Source of the DNA: Paragonimus skrjabini miyazakii
Lineage: Eukaryota > Platyhelminthes > Trematoda > Plagiorchiida > Troglotrematidae
Assembly: GCA_014338405.1 (NCBI GenBank)
Contig: JTDE01002857.1
Location: 4,134 to 68,133 of the forward strand
Direction: 5' to 3'
DNA length: 64,000 nt
The position numbers were made by a program, and so were the translations under genes. Below are positions 23,901 through 38,980 of this stretch, piece by piece. The notes beneath the pieces are model-generated. The model did no database searches and was not told the origin of the DNA. It saw only the letters and a program-made list of their open reading frames with translations. Positions within the stretch are counted from its first letter, which is position 1, and each line of letters begins with the position of its first letter.

Positions 23901-26900
23901 AAACAGACTCTAATATCACCCCCATTCGAGCTTGACAGTAGGGTATATCCTTCCTACGACCAGAATTTCAACTTTAACGCGGGGTGAATTGAATAAACCA
24001 TGTTGACCATTACTGTTGTGACCCTGCATTACTTACTTCATTTTATTATTGGTTCGATGAAGATGTTCATTAAAGTGGAACTGATGTAGATAAGTTAGCT
24101 ATTTTGACTGCTTTTACACCCACTTCAGAAGTCGAGCTCTTTCTAGCTTGTGTAAAGGATAATATTGTCCAAAGAAATTCATGTACTTACCAGATGTTAG
24201 AACTGTGTACTACTTTAATTTTTCCTTGCAGCGCATTTAAGAAGCTGAACCGCTAACCATTATTCTTCATCAAGGACGTTCTGATTCATTTTCGTCACTA
24301 TTATGTTGAGAACGTACATGCTTCGAACATGAATGTGGCTTTCTAACACTCCAGCTTCATCCATATTAGTCGTAATAATCGTAATATATTTGTCGTAAGT
24401 TTTTAATGCGTCCCAAAACTGTAAAAATGTATCGGTAGGGTTCACTTTATACAAGGTAATAAACCTGTCCAACATGAACGGGGTGCATCAGTCACAGCAA
24501 AGGTTAATCTTTTATAAATTTTGGAACTTATGGTTGCAGAGATGATTTCCGTTTAAGATTTACGCTTTCATTTGAACCCAATTAACGGTATTTTCCAAGT
24601 AGAGTTGATTCCTTGGCTAAAAATTGAATCGTGTGCATTTGCTTTTGTGATCAGTAAGTTCGAGAACTTCAGAAGTTGCTATAGCTTCTGTGAAGTTGAG
24701 AATGAAAGGCATTTACCGTAAGAATGTTACTTTTAAAGACTTCTTGCGTAACACAACTGAATTTCTTTCAGACCTACATCAAGGTCATGTTGGCATGCAG
24801 AAGGAACAGTTAAGTGAAAACCATTGTGGAGGATTAAACATGATTTTGTCATACCGAAATAGGTCAGACGGTTAGACGGTCGGAGGACCTGACTTGGTTT
24901 CGTGAAGGTATATGTGCCGCTTACGCCTGAAGTCATCAAATGATGACAATTTTGGTGCAGATTTTGCTAAGGTGTTCTAGCTTGGGCGCACTCTGCCGTT
25001 GACTGTGAATGACCGGAAAGCTAAACTTGAACTAGGAATCATTTAGGTGATGCTTTTCAATAGGCATAGAGTAACCTCATACTGCCAAATTTTGTTGACA
25101 AAATATTGTTCAAGCTGTGCAAACTTTGGTAGCACAGGAAGAATTGATCATGATTGAGCAACCTATCCGGAATTATAGTGCACGTTGTTGCCAATCACTT
25201 CAGAGAATTTCGATATTTTTTCTCCTAAGGACACCATTTATATACGATTGGACAGCATGGTCTAATAAGTGAATGTTCCAAAAATTTGTAGACTGTCCAA
25301 GGACTTTCACGATGAAATACGTCAAACAGTCGAATGGGCAAAGCAAGTACTGCACTGTACATCTTGACAAGTGATATGAAATTTGGAGTTGAAGTATGAC
25401 CATCCGAAATGATTATTCACTGGAGACGTCCACTTGCAGTACTTCGACAGAGTTGTCTGTATGCCTTAAGAGCAAACTACAATATATTGAGTTGAATTAT
25501 GCATCAGCGGCTGTTTGTCGTTCAACGGCGCAAAACGTTAAATATTTTTGCAGTTACCTCCTTTCTGTTATGCTGTCCCCGTATGCGCTAAATGTGCTCA
25601 TAATTCAGCTGTGGTGGGGGATTGACAAACTAAAGATAATCAACAGCAGCGGTTTTCCTAGAAAACACTTTTATTCCTAATCTGACGCTTAATAAGTGAC
25701 AATACTATTTACACCTCATTCCACATTGAAAATAAAAGTTGAATTCAAATGACTTGTAAGTGTCCAACGTAACAGCTTTGTATTGCGCACAAAGCCATCT
25801 CTCCCGGGCTAACCGACAAGGGAAGGTCCGTAGACTAAGTCTTCGTACAATAATGAATATCTCAGCGAAAACCGTATTTATTCTGGTGTCAAACAAATAC
25901 AATACGCGAGTTAACACAACGGCAGATTGCAATTTGAAGCACTCAGTGTATGATCAATTGAAGAATCAATAGAGGAACAGTTATTAGCCGAGCGTTTGTT
26001 TGGTGATGTGACTGCGGTGGGTAAGAATAAGACGTAAAGAGAATTAGAAGACAACAAGAGAGAATGTAAACACAAAAATACGTGCGGTTGCGGGGTATTT
26101 AGAAGTGCTGACTGACAGAATTAAATCATATGGAAGGCGCCTAAACAACTGGAAGTCAATAAGTGCCCTCCACAGGCAACATTGAGAAGGGCAGAGGCAA
26201 AAAATAAAGCGAACTATACGAAACTCTAAAACTTTGTCAACTGTTTACAATGTTCTCAGTAAAAGATGCATATTTCCCTTACGTTGAGGAAGCGCTTACT
26301 TTTTATGAGTATTGAGCACAAACTCTTAAACAGATTGAATGTTATTTTGTGAAGTGTCTGTAAACACTTCAGTTGTTTTTGTGTGAAAATTTGAGTTCAC
26401 ATGCACCATCCGAACAAGTTAATCAGAAAGAAAAGAAAACAAATAACGTTATGAAGTGACTTCACACACTATGATCCATTGCAATCGTGTAGCTGACTCA
26501 GAACCAACCGTGACTGTTGAAACATATGAACTGAAAGCCTGCACAGCAATGCAGATCGTGAGTGATACGCAAAAGTAATTTTGGCCAAAAGGTGAACTCC
26601 AACGCCGACTACCACTTATTGTATCTATACGTTTTCTTACAACTATGAAAACATTCATACGTAAAGAATGCTTGCAACCCGGACAACGACGTATGTAAAT
26701 TAAAGTGGTACAGTCGTCAACTAGTGTATCGTCCAGTGAGAAGTGTTCGACGAACATGAAGTACCACATCAAAATAAGAAACGTATCGTTTGCTCGTCGT
26801 ATATTTAGCGAAAAATTATTGATTACCGTTTTGAATGCCAAAGGTTACAATTTTATGAGGTAACCGGCGTTATGCAAATCATAAAATGAACCACCACATT

Positions 26901-29779
26901 TTGTTTGCCAGGGTTCAGTTACACGTTTCACTCACAACATCGATCGATCTGCACTATCTCAAGTTTACTAGTGTACTGTGGTATTATGGATTGATGGCAC
27001 AATGTGGAGCGAGTGTATATCTTGGTATATATATTTTTGAATATCCTAATTTCATTGGATTATTTGTAACCGGTGAGAGGTTTTTGAGGGGAAGTTTGTT
27101 TCAGTTAAATGACTTGATATTCGTTTTTTATTTTGAGCTGAATAAAAATTTATTAAGAATGCTATTAATAGACGAATGTCTTGATTGTGCTCGTCTAAAC
27201 ATCAAACTTGAATTAATATTTATCATTTGAAACAATTAATTCATTTCATAAATTTGAACACAGGTGCAAGAAGATAGTCACTGGTCGATAATAACATTTT
27301 GTATTGCCTCTTCAGTGCCAAGAAACAGTAACCAGAAATACATATATATACAACAGTACAGAAAACGATGTAAAACTGTTTGATTCATGAGAATCTAAGG
27401 CTTACAAATAAGCATTTTTGTCTACATTATGTTGACTTGAGATGACAAACCACGACTGTCTATGTCGACCAACCCGAAAGCATCCGACACTAGTGTATGT
27501 TTTTCTCAGTAGAACATCTCAGCTGCATACACTTATCATTGTTTCGATCATACGCCGATTTCTAGCACAGGCTTTTGTGAAAGGAATATGTCGATCACAA
27601 TATGGTTGATCGCAACCCGCACAAACCAACATATCACAGCAAAATCTCCAAACAAATGGTTGTTAGCTCGGTTGGATTACCTTGGAATGATTTGGTAGCT
27701 GTCAAAATAAAATGATAAAACCACTGTAACATGCTATGGAATGTTGTTAAGTATAAACCCATTTGATTCTTACAGTGATCTGTCGCATAACGTGTGATGT
27801 AGTTGCATAAAATTTATGCAACTAAACATACTCTTATGAAAAAAGTACAAACGCAGATTTGAGTGCTAGTCAAAACGACTGAAATTCCGCTTTCATAGAA
27901 AACTGCATTAAGATACAACTGAAGTTCATTTAAGCAAATATGCAGGGGGTCAATAGATTCAACCATCTGATAAGTTTCATCAAGTATTTTTACTTTGCAG
28001 TCATAAACTGGCTACTCTATGACACTTTTTATTACGGAACTCACCAGCAGCCATACAAAAATTTGGTTTGTAGCTAATTTTGAAAGTTAACAAAATATAC
28101 AAATTTTTCGTGACGTTGTTAACCTGTTTTGTATTCACCATCTCTTTCAGCAGAACTATCCGAAGAAGCAGTAGATCTTGCCAGAATTCCATTGGATTTT
28201 CTTTTTCCACTATAACTGGAGTAGCAAATTATGAAAAAAAAACCAAGTAAGTGTTTTTAAAACACGAACGATTCGTACTTTTTGAAAAAGCTGTGTAACC
28301 TTTTTTGACTACAAAACAAATCATGTATAGGCATGTGTATAGCTTTTCTTTTATTTTGCGCATATGCTAACTCCCGACGTGTGTGTAAAGTGTGTGTAAC
28401 ACGTCCTACCGGCTAACAAATTCGTCTTTATTGCTGTTTCATCATCATCAATTGCTCCCACACATAGAAACGATTAGATGACGCTGTATGATGAAGCTAA
28501 CACAATGAAATTGACCGAATAGTGTTTGTCTCGATTACCAGCAGGTTCCTGGACTTTCAGCGTCTTCATAATTAGTCTTTGAACCATCAGTTATTCAAAA
28601 ACAAATTACAAGTCTCCAAACTGAATGTAACCTGGCGAACAGTGTCCGATGTGGCCTAGCCTAGAGCTGGTTGAAACATACCAGTTTTCTGATTCGCACG
28701 ACCGACAAAAATGTAACATGATTCGACTGCTTTTTGGTCTATCTACAGAATAAACGTAGTTCACAGCATTCTTTCAAGACAGGTCTAAGATCGCCTTTTA
28801 TTTATCTAAGGGCTATCACAATCTGTGTGATGTTGACCTCGAATTGACTACAAAGCAAATAGTGCAAACAGTGGATGGCCACTAAGATGTAGGCAACTCA
28901 GTAAACCTTAGTGCATAAGCTAACACACAAGTTTAAATTTACTTCAATTGACATCCGTATTATGTAGAAGTACTTACGTGAATAAGTTTTGTCCAATTTT
29001 ATCTGTGGTGTTATCTTTACACCTTTAACATCATTAATTGTCCAGTCAGAACCTGAATATCAGTTCATACGACAAACTTATGCGATTAGCTTTCCTACCA
29101 TAAGTATGCAACTGATTCTAGGCGATTATTGCAACTTACCTAAGGTCCTTTCTGTTAATTTCTTGTGTTGATTTCCAAAATGCATAATTCCGATTGGTAT
29201 GCTTGTTACCAAGGTTTTCGCATTCAACGCTTAAACATATGTACGAATGACTTTGTCTCGCTTGGTGATGAAATGTTTACAGCCTACATGCTGAGCTCGG
29301 CAAACATCCAAACGTCTAACCAAAGTTCCTTTGTTTTCTGAAAAAGGAAAAAACGAATACTATACATGATGGATTTGATAATTTGGATTCCGTTGGATGT
29401 ATATTTTTTCCCAACGTGATCGACATGCTTTCAAGTACAGATTAATTTTGTTTATTTTATTTTTCAAGAAAACATGTTTTGGAGCTAGACACATAGATTA
29501 CCTTATGAAAGATGAAGTTAGTTCGAAAGAGTATGCGAAAAAGTGTATCCTATAAAATTACTTTTAACCATAATGTTTCCGATTATGCTCCATCAGTAAA
29601 CAGTAAATGAAATTAAGTGAACCAAACAAGACAGATGGCTACCAAATAAAAACTGAGTATTTTCTTTGTGTATCATTGATATGCAAACTAGAAGATCACT
29701 GAAACTTAGGCAACAACTTTATGTAAACATTTGACCGAAAATGACTATTTTGTTACGAAAGGCACTATATCATAGAAAG

Positions 29780-31570
29780 TAAAACTATGAGTGTACCACA
29801 GGAAACGAAGTTTTAGATTGAATTTTCGAGATTAGGGAGGTTAAGAAAGTAGTTCTTGATGGCGGGCGGTTTGTGGTTTCAAAACCGAGAACTACTTTAA
29901 CCGTGTAAAGAAATGCCTAACAAAGAAAACTAACCGACTTTTCAAGAGCAGAAAAAGTCGTCGCCTTGAAAGGAAGTCGGATGAATACAGCTTCCGGTTC
30001 AACTAAATAAACCGGTTGGCTTGTGACTTGTGGTTTACTGAATCGTCTTATATACCATCGTTGGTAGCCAATTGCTTTTATTGTCTTCAAGATGATGGTA
30101 ATTTTCATCGATTGTATCACCTGTTAAAAGTTTCCCGGCTGGATCGAATAAGGTGCTTACAAAACACCGTTTGCGTAGAACTGGAACAAAACTATCTTAT
30201 CGCAAGTACTACTTTGTCCTGATAGAATTTCGGTAGACCGACCGTCTTACGGTGCGTCAGCTTTGCGCTAGATTAACACACCCAAAAACGGCGGAGGATG
30301 ATCGTCTTCTAACTGCATCATAAGTGGTAGGTTTGCGTGACTACAGTCCATTTCGTTCATTAACGTATCCGCCTGTTTTTACTGTCGGTGATCACGATAA
30401 TATCGTCCGTATACCTGCGATAAGTGATGCTCGCTGCGATATGCTGATCTGCTTTGCTTTCTTTATGGACGAGAACCGGAATTAGAGGACTTTCCATCGA
30501 TCTGTGTGAAACTTCTTCCTTGAAATTGAAACTGAATATCCGTTTTGCACCGATATGATAGACGTTCCATTTTATACGGCAGGACACGATTCAGTATTCT
30601 GTTAGAGCCTACATAATCACATAGAAACGACACGGTTTTATTCAAGGGTAAGCTAGTGAATTCGGTTTCAATAAATAGCGAGGCCATCAGTTTTACGCTA
30701 ATGTTAACTTTCGATAACACGTCAACCAGTTCGAAATTGTCTTTCAAAACATATCTTGATAGCGATCTATAGAATGGTTCTGACATTCTAACGGGCCATT
30801 TCGCTAGTTTGTGCTGAGGTAAATTACACATCGACAAAATTGGCTTGAGTGGAATATCCGGTTTGTTAATTGTTGGTAGGCCATAAAGTTGAAACGTTGG
30901 AGAACCAAACGGTTTAAGAAATTTAAAGGTATTCTCATTAATCAGGTTAAATTTAAGTAGCACTTTTAAGATTGCCGTTTTTCGTTTCGCCAGTACTGTT
31001 GGTTCATCAATTTTGTCTTCCTCTCTGAATTTTATGGGGTCTTTCAGAGTCGGTTCCATCCGTCTTTTATACTCATCGTAGTTTACGCGGACAATCCATA
31101 ACCCTTTCCCGGTTACCATATCAACAGATTTTTGTTTGATTTCACTTCATTAAGCTGCTGGACGTGTTTAGCAGGCAATATCCCGCTTTGTCTAATTGGG
31201 GTAACTCTGAAGTGGTACTCGAGATCGACCAGTTTTGCTTTCAACCGCTGCTCATTCCCTAATGAAGTACACCGTAAACATGAAAATAAATCAAAAACGT
31301 TTCAAATTCTGTTCGGGTTGCAATTGCATTGGTCTCTTTTGGGTATGTACAAGATTTGGAACCAAGTTAAATGGCTTCTAGTTGTAGTCTATTAAGTTCA
31401 ACAGATAACATGTTGATAACACATTTCGAAGGGTCAGACGGAAATTTTTGATCGGAGACATCGCGTGGCGATGAGTTATTAAACTTTTCTTGTCTTAACC
31501 GATTTGTCTCCCGCACGTTGTTATTGCAGAAGATCGTGAATTTGATACGACTTAGTTCATTAACTACCAT
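29780..31570 (-). pseudogene. Penelope-like retroelement, longest copy (N-terminal region, RT, linker)
   Basis: Reading on the minus strand: 31570-31367 is the N-terminal region (MVVNELSRIKF, CVINMLSVELNRLQLEAI). About 31270-31130 holds LKAKLVD and LNEVKSNKN. 31119-30463 is a 219-codon open stretch with NYDEYKRRME, LINENTFKFLKP, LYGLPTINKPDIPLKPILSM, PQHKLAKW and the motif A region FIETEFTSLPLNKTV, then FTQIDG. A frameshift near 30500 breaks motif B. Motif C is intact as YRRYTDDIIVITDS (30402-30413). Further on are FLGVLI and RKADAP (about 30270-30240), GYQRWYIRRF and FIRLPFKATTF (30060-29950) and VVLGFETTNRP (about 29880-29850). Motif A has E-T-E where D..SLFTN.P is usual, so a catalytic aspartate is replaced. 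At least three frameshifts and several stops. No GIY-YIG strand was found past 29780. Confidence 0.93.
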
Positions 31571-34500
31571 CTTATCTCATCTGATGAGATTTGGCATCAT
31601 CGTATTGGAAGAACCGGCGATTCTTTCGGGTGTTCAATTCAACTCTGGAGACCGAATTCAACTTGACTTGCGAGGTACTAGTTTATAGGCACATAAATCA
31701 GTGGTCACAATTTTGTTGAATCATCGGTGCGCTTTGCATCTTATAGTGACGCATACCAATGCCAATTAGGTAGCCCGTCCGTAAGAGCCAATCCCGGTCA
31801 TTTGAACCGTTCAGAATACGGTTATCAGGTCATTGATACTGTCACTAAGGTGAGGGCTAGGTATGTGAATGCTAAGTCATGTCGCCGAGGCCTATTGAAG
31901 TTGATACGGACGTAGTCTCCTGGGTAAACATAACAAAGATAGCTGTCTAAGTTCGGTGCTGTATCAGCCTACTATGTCATTCTATCACCGCGTCCATATC
32001 TCAAAGTTGCGAAGCGCTTTTGCAATATATGTACACATTCAGTTTCTCTTTGCAACAAGTAAATCTGTGGGTGTTTATAAACATTCCCACACACTGGATG
32101 CAGAAGATGACCGCAACTGCTTTCATTTGGCTCCGGGTTATATCCCAAATTACCCTGGCCTTTTCTGTCACGGCTTGCTACATTCACCCCGGAAATTGCA
32201 CATTTAGCCCCGGTAAAGTTATGCGAATTACAACAGTGAAAATAAAAGTAAAAACCAAGGTTTTGAATGTCACTTAGACAAGATAACAAAGATTTTCACA
32301 TTTTTTCGTATTCATTGAACCCCAACTAAGTAGCTTTAAGTTTTGGTAAACTTTCGACCAATTAAAGACTCACGGGTTACTAACTTACAATAGCCTACGT
32401 GTGGATCTTGCTAAAGGATTGTATAAACTTTTATGTTAATCCCTAACTGGAGCTGACCACCATTCTCGCGTGCATAGTGTTTGCTGTTTCGGGTTAAACA
32501 TTACATACAGTTTCTTGGAACCAGAACTAATTCAGAGCACTTACAACAAACGAGACAATTTGGACGTGTTGATAAAGTTCTAACCGAGGTAGTGACAGTA
32601 ATAAATGCTTTCGAACGAATCGAATAGAAAGTATATTTTCTGCAAGGTGACAAAAACTAATTTCGAAGTGTCTCACCTTTCGGAAGTAGACACAATTCGA
32701 CTATGTTAATAGGTTTATGAGTTCGTGTGTCGTTACGGGTGAGAAGAACATTTTCGTTTGTGTGTTCCTGGCTCTGTGCTGATCGGTGAAAAATAGTTGG
32801 ACGGTTTTTAGGTGTGGATAAAAAAATGAATCAAACTAAACACAGTGTAAATTCACTGAAGCTGCAAACATTCCACCAACCAACACTGAAACACAATGAA
32901 GAAATATTCACTCAGACAAATGTAGTTAATGCCTTGTAGAACTAGGCTAGCATAACGTAAGCCAACTACTGATGCAGGTTGTCTCGGATGAATCTGTCGA
33001 TCAAGACTCTTAACCGGTTAAACCATGACCATGGAGTTAGAAAGTGCATTGCATTGTGGACAGAGTCCAACTGTGAAGCACTTCTGTCTGCACAGTAACT
33101 CATGTGTTCCATTACTCAGTTCCCGAGAGTGACAACTTAAACGCTCAGCCTCATTTAGTGGGCGAATATGTGCTAGTGGATGACACAGGGTGTGGAGTAT
33201 CTTGAATGTAATACTTAGGTCTCCGCTAAGATATCTGTAATCCGTTCAGAATTTACCTAACTCAGTCAGTCTTTCCAGGTAAGGAGATCACGTGAGCGCA
33301 GTAATTCTTCTGGTGACCCATCTTTGAACACTTCCGATAAGCGCCAAATCTTCCTGAAGAAAAAGACTGGCGAGCGTGTATGTTTGTAATTCTGTGAGCG
33401 ACCTCATGAGTTGTTGATATCAGCTTTCATTACCAACTGAAAGCAAAACATTCACACAATACAAATTATCCGTAGACAAGCTTTTTTAATTTACAATCAT
33501 TCGACCGCTGGTTTAAGACAGACAATGCAAAATGAAATCGTTTTGAGTTATAAGTGAAAGAACAATAATGTTGAAAATCAAAACAATGTTGAAAATCAGT
33601 TTAGGTGATCGCATTTTACTGATATAGGGTAAGATAGAAGATATGATGGAACAGAAGGTTTGGCACACCACAGTTAAACATTGTGTGGAGAGACAGACAA
33701 TTTAAAATTTGCTTCCCTACAGTTATTTGGCAGGTAAATGAAATTCGGTTACTGTTTTAACCACGTAACAGTTGATGCAATTTTGCTTCGTATTCAAAGA
33801 AACATAGGATAAAGACCATTCACATTTTATCTAGTGTACTTCAAGTTAGTGTACAAAATCAACGCCAGCAACATCAAGCGTTCTTTTTCCTGTTAAGATG
33901 GATAGCTAATTGCCACGTCAGTAGTCATTTCATCCCGTATAAGTTTCTTGGAGTATTAGAAGTTTAGGAAGGGATACCGTTAGACGTAGTTTGGCAGAAC
34001 TCTTCTTAAGAATCAGAGTTAACAGCACAATTTGGCAGCGGCTGTCAACTTATGTTGAGTGAATGCATTGCGTGGGTAATACATTCTCAGATTAGGGTAG
34101 CTCATCTACACAGTACTTGAAACCAATCAGTAATATTCCATTTAGTTAAACAGCCGGACAATTTTTTTAGAAGACCAAGTCGTAAATGTTGGACCTCGTC
34201 TTCACAACGGTTCATGGTACTTCTAATGCATAATGTTGAATCGACAAAAGGGTCTTTAATGGATTCTCAGGAATCATGGAAGTTTCGATTCAGCCTGATA
34301 GTGTAATAATTAGGAACTCCCTTTAAAAAGTTACTATCATTCATAGGTTTCGGCACCCTCCGTGTATTCATGCAGCGCCTGCTGCCCAGATGTGTGCCAG
34401 CGTTACTCAATTTCATGTAGAGTTGTGTTAAGCAATTCTCAGTTCTACACGCTTCACATATTTCTTCATCAGCTATTTAGTTTCCGTTCACAGAATCCAT

Positions 34501-37500
34501 TAACTTGATTTGAAAAACCTAACCGTATAATTCGCACACATAACTCACCGTGCAACCTGGTTGTTAACGTTCTGTAATGTGAAAACATAAAACTCATCTT
34601 TCAGTCATCTCCTTCAACAAAGTTCAATAGATCTTCCTAACTGAGAGGCGCACTCCTACTAATTATTCTAACTGGGTCTATACTTAGACGTGGTAAAACA
34701 TTACAAGTGTCATGTTTAATATTCTTTGCTTGCTAAAACCTGTCATGCACTATACACTACGTTATTTCGTCCCGCAGTTCCTTGGTGGATCAGACGAAAA
34801 CCAACAGCTGGAATTGATTTTTTATGGATTGCATACGACTGTTGAATGCCTCCTGTTTGTCATCTTGTATATCTGTGTTCTTCGGTTTATGGTGGTAGAG
34901 ACTACATGCAACCTATACTTGTTATCACTCTGCTGCATTTTGCACGTCTAGTTCGGTCACCATGCCGAAGTGGTTTAGGTCAGACCACTGGTCTTTACAT
35001 ACCCGCTGAACATTATCCATAGTTTTCATGAACACACAAATGAGACAATCAATGGTCTGAACTCTAGTCGACATTGCTTTCACTGTCTTACTTAGTCGCT
35101 CAGTTCGATGAATCCGGTGTATTTGAATCCATAGCAGTGTAAAGCTTACAAGTCTGTTTATGATAACTGGTCAAACAAGATAAATGACACGTTGTTCTGG
35201 CTGATCTCGCACTGTCTGCAACAGTGTTGTTGACTCCGTGGCAGTTTGGTCAGAACAGACTAGACAAAAATAATGTATATCTTTGTAGATTACCCGACAG
35301 CGATGCTCATTAAAGTGAAGCAATTCAATGTGCACTGATATTTTTTCAGTGTTTCCTTTGGATAAAGAGAAATCGGTGCATTATAATTGCTTGTCACTAT
35401 TTACAGAGTGATGTATTCTCATTTTTGTAATATATTCGTTTTTAAATAACCATTTGGTTTATGCACCAGGTCAAGTGGTCATTCTGTATGAATATAGCTA
35501 CGAGCAACGTTTGCTGTAGAGAATAGCTTATATTCCCTCGTTTGCAGTAGTTTGTTACTTTTGCCAACACATCCTTAGCCAAGAAAGGATTTCGAGTGTT
35601 TATGCAAATGCATGCCTATGTTACACCAACTAAGCCACACAAATTTAAATCTGATTAAAAAACTCACCTCATGAATGGATTGCATAAGGTGAACGTCACA
35701 CAGTTGCCTGTATATTTCTTGTTCGCATTGAATTGAATTCAAACAGAAGGAGTTCATTCGCATCTGCTGTACAAATCATTGATCTGATTTAATGTTGAAA
35801 ACCTGTCCGACTGTTCACGAGTTTCTCCATTGAAGTAATTCTGGGTAAAGTCGACTTTTCAGCCATCATTGAACTTAATTAAGTCAGTGTTCATAACTTC
35901 TTCTGTAAACAAGGCTCCAAACTGGTATCTATTGCAATTGAAGAAATACCTGTACTCATATGTGTGTATTAATCACTTCGAAGTATTAAATATTCTTTTT
36001 CTAGATATCAGGTATCTATAGACATTAAGGACTCAGTTCGGCAAAATTTGTCTTCAGTCGCCAACTTCATGTTCAACGAATTAGATGTGGTCGCCAATCA
36101 GTTATAGGTTTGTCATAAATATGACCATAACGCTCCGATAAAAGATAGAGTTATCGTTTCACAGTATACACCAACAAATCTACAGACGTCTTGTGAACCG
36201 AATCACTAGTACGTGCAGTCATCTGTCACCCTTTGCGGTGATATCAAACAATGTCTGCTTCAGCCAATTTCTACACGATAAGTCAAAACAGAGACATGGC
36301 TTGTCATTGAGAGTCCATGTGCGTGTGCTTAGGGCGTAAGCGCAGATCTAGATGTAGATCAATTGCTACGTGAGACCTTACGATTGTAACTCATGTTTAT
36401 ACGTTCCAAGGTGAAATACATCCATCCAACCTACATGATACGTTTCAGGTGGTACCAAGCATACTTCCTATGTATTACCAAACCTTGGAAACAAAGCACT
36501 TATCTCAAAATGATTTACAGTAAATTAATCAGCCAGTTTTAACTGTGCTGATCGATAGACGCAAATTGTGAGACATGGCTTGCATCAATGTATATGTATG
36601 CATGATTGGATTGTGCAACTGGCTATAGATGAAGTGTAATAACTGTCCTGCTAACTGCAACCGCCGACTTCACAAATACGACTTCTCTTCAAGTTAACAG
36701 AAATCATCAGATGTGTTGTGCAAGCTTTTAATAACAGGTGAGTAGTAGGAGACTTGTGTTGATGTAAGTTGACTACCATTCGCACGTGGTTTCGTTCCAG
36801 CCAGCCCGTTCTCAAAAGACGGTGGGCGAAAGCTGCAATAAACTGTGCAAACTTTTCGACTTATATCAACAAGAATTCCTACTAGTTTTCGACATGTGTA
36901 CATTTACTAAGTGATCATCTCGATATCGCTACATTTCCTATAAACATCACTTGTTTGCTTCGCCAAGTCCGGTAGCTCAGTTGCTTACGATCGTCACCAG
37001 TACAATTTTTGGTATTCAGCCGCATACGTGAGCCCACAACTCAGCGAAGTAATCATTCGATACAAATGTGTTGAGAAATAAGAGAAAGAAGAAAAGATAA
37101 AGGATCTTCATAAGAAAATGAAATAAAAGTGGAATCTACAACTTTGTTGATGCAGGCTCGCCAATGATTGGGACACACTGTCATAGTTAAAAATGTTTCC
37201 AGTCAGCAACCAATTTAACTCTGACACGTGGGTGTACCTTGAGTGGAGTACTACAACGTACTCGAGAAGGTGTTAATAACTGTTTTATCTAACAGGTTAG
37301 GATATTTATTCTCAGGTGACCTTTTTTGTCACCATCAAACCAAAGTTTGGTAAATTTTGTAGTTTTATTGCATGAGGGCCATACTCGAACTAGGCGCTTT
37401 TTTGCACTATTCGTTATAACTTTATGCAACTGATGATTGATTGAGTAATAGACAAGTTTGACTGATTATGCCATTGTAGTCTGCTCAGCTGCCAATGGAC

Positions 37501-38578
37501 TTGGTGGGCTCGCTAAAGTGCGATCAGTATCTTATATTTTCACCTACACATCGGGACACCATATAAGATGTTGTCAGCTAAATTTTACGTCCCTGATTGT
37601 ATCCACGACAAAGTTATTGACTGACTAGTTTATTTTCAGGGGTTCCGTGACTCCATTCTGATTCGAAACGGAAACGGAACATACTTGTGGTTCTATAGAT
37701 TTACTCCTACATACACTTTCTGTAGATAAGGTTACTGTTTCTTGTTTGATTCACAGTTTCGCCCGCTCATTTTTGGTCCACGTTGAGGGAGTCGCGGACA
37801 AATGACATTGTATTAAATCAATCAAGAAAGAGATGTTACTACATTTAAACAGCGAATAACACCTAAAAGTCATCATATACTTAGGGTGCATGTGAAACCG
37901 CTGGCTAGTATTTTGTTGTACCATTCAATGGACTCACTCATACCAAAGCTAGTCGCTGGTGTCCGTCTTGTTCAAAACTGTTTTATGCGGGTTCCAGACT
38001 TTTCAGCTCTACCATACAATTTGTGCCGACATGCACCAGCCCGTGGTGTCTAAACACCGTTATTTGATCATAGAAATTCCTATTGATTTTGAATCAACTA
38101 CCAGACTTACTAACAATGAAGTCACTTTGAGTCGTCCATGTCGACTTTCACGGCATTTTGAATTCAACCATTTGACTGTTTAGAACTGTGAAAGCTCATC
38201 AACAAATACCCTAGATGAACGCCACTCATATCACTAGACAACATATGATGTAGTACTTCCATCCTACAAATAACAAAAAAAGTAAACTCTTTCTTCATTG
38301 ACACTGTTTTTCGTCAAAGAAAGGATGTGCTGGCTATCTTGATCCTGGTCAATGTGTATACTCGGCAGTAGGTAAGAAAACTACATCGGAGGAATCTCAC
38401 AAATACATGCATGTTGTAATTAATATCAGGGTTTTGTCAACCCAATCTTTGGTATCTTGTACTGTAAAATAGCAATAAGAAAGTGTGGTGACGAGCAATG
38501 TTCGGTTGCAGCGTATTTTGACAAAAGCATAACCGTTATGAAATTGCGATTTATCCTACGTTGGAATGAAGATGTTAG
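31571..38578. other. About 7 kb with no recognisable gene
   Basis: Ordinary AT-rich sequence. Around 31956-32289 there are three overlapping open frames of 83-105 codons (two plus, one minus), unusual for local stop density, but none carries a known motif. A string at 36967-36990 resembles a tRNA A box without a matching T arm. Nothing else is supportable. Confidence 0.5.
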
Positions 38579-38650
38579 TGATAAGTGGATTGAGAATAAC
38601 ACAACGTTATGAGCAAGTTGTAATACTCTTGTTTCAACTACTTTGAGTGG
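38579..38650 (-). repeat. PLE-associated terminal repeat, outer copy
   Basis: About 72 bp (core AGAATAACACAACGTTATGA on the plus strand) that recur in the same orientation at 38982-39052 with roughly 80 percent or more identity, about 400 bp apart. Their position just beyond the C-terminus of the adjoining minus-strand PLE suggests the long-terminal-repeat-like sequences (pLTRs) known from Penelope elements. Confidence 0.75.
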
Positions 38651-38980
38651 CCTTTCTCAGGAGTGTTATAATCGAACTCACACTAACAAAGGACCAGAGG
38701 TCACGTAAGATTTGCCGTGGTTAGGTCCATCTGCGGTGCAACTAAATCGGTTGGTCGAATCGTTTGCCCATTAGGTGGGGGCTAGACTGATGTAGATAAT
38801 ATTCGTTTGTGTCTGGTGTTGTTTATCCATCCACGCCACACTGCAGATAGGGTTTTGCTATCATTGCGATTAACACAAGCATGTAGTGTGTGAACGGTGA
38901 GAGCTTCAGCGCAGCAGCGCTCCGCATGGGAAGGCAGACCTCTGTGAATCACTCGGGCTTGATCAAAACCTACGTTGTGA

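Larger units (their letters stand above)
18712..29779. other. About 11 kb with no recognisable gene
   Basis: AT-rich, with many short open frames in all six frames and none with a motif I recognise beyond the weak endonuclease-like stretch at 19522-19734. A plus frame ending at 18983 continues from the RTE tail and is an unproven exon candidate. 20799-20935 is cryptically simple. The longest frame (26449-26841, minus, about 130 codons) has a CPGC string but no assignable domain. No tRNA or promoter could be supported. Confidence 0.5.

Noticed and set aside
26449..26841. Minus frame of about 130 codons with LIYIRRCPGC, possibly the start of a GIY-YIG domain
   Set aside because: No YIG strand or downstream catalytic residues follow, and no PLE RT motif precedes it.
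36967..37040. tRNA-like start (GTCCGGTAGCTCAGTTG)
   Set aside because: An A-box-like string is present, but there is no matching acceptor stem, anticodon arm or T arm in the next 80 bases.
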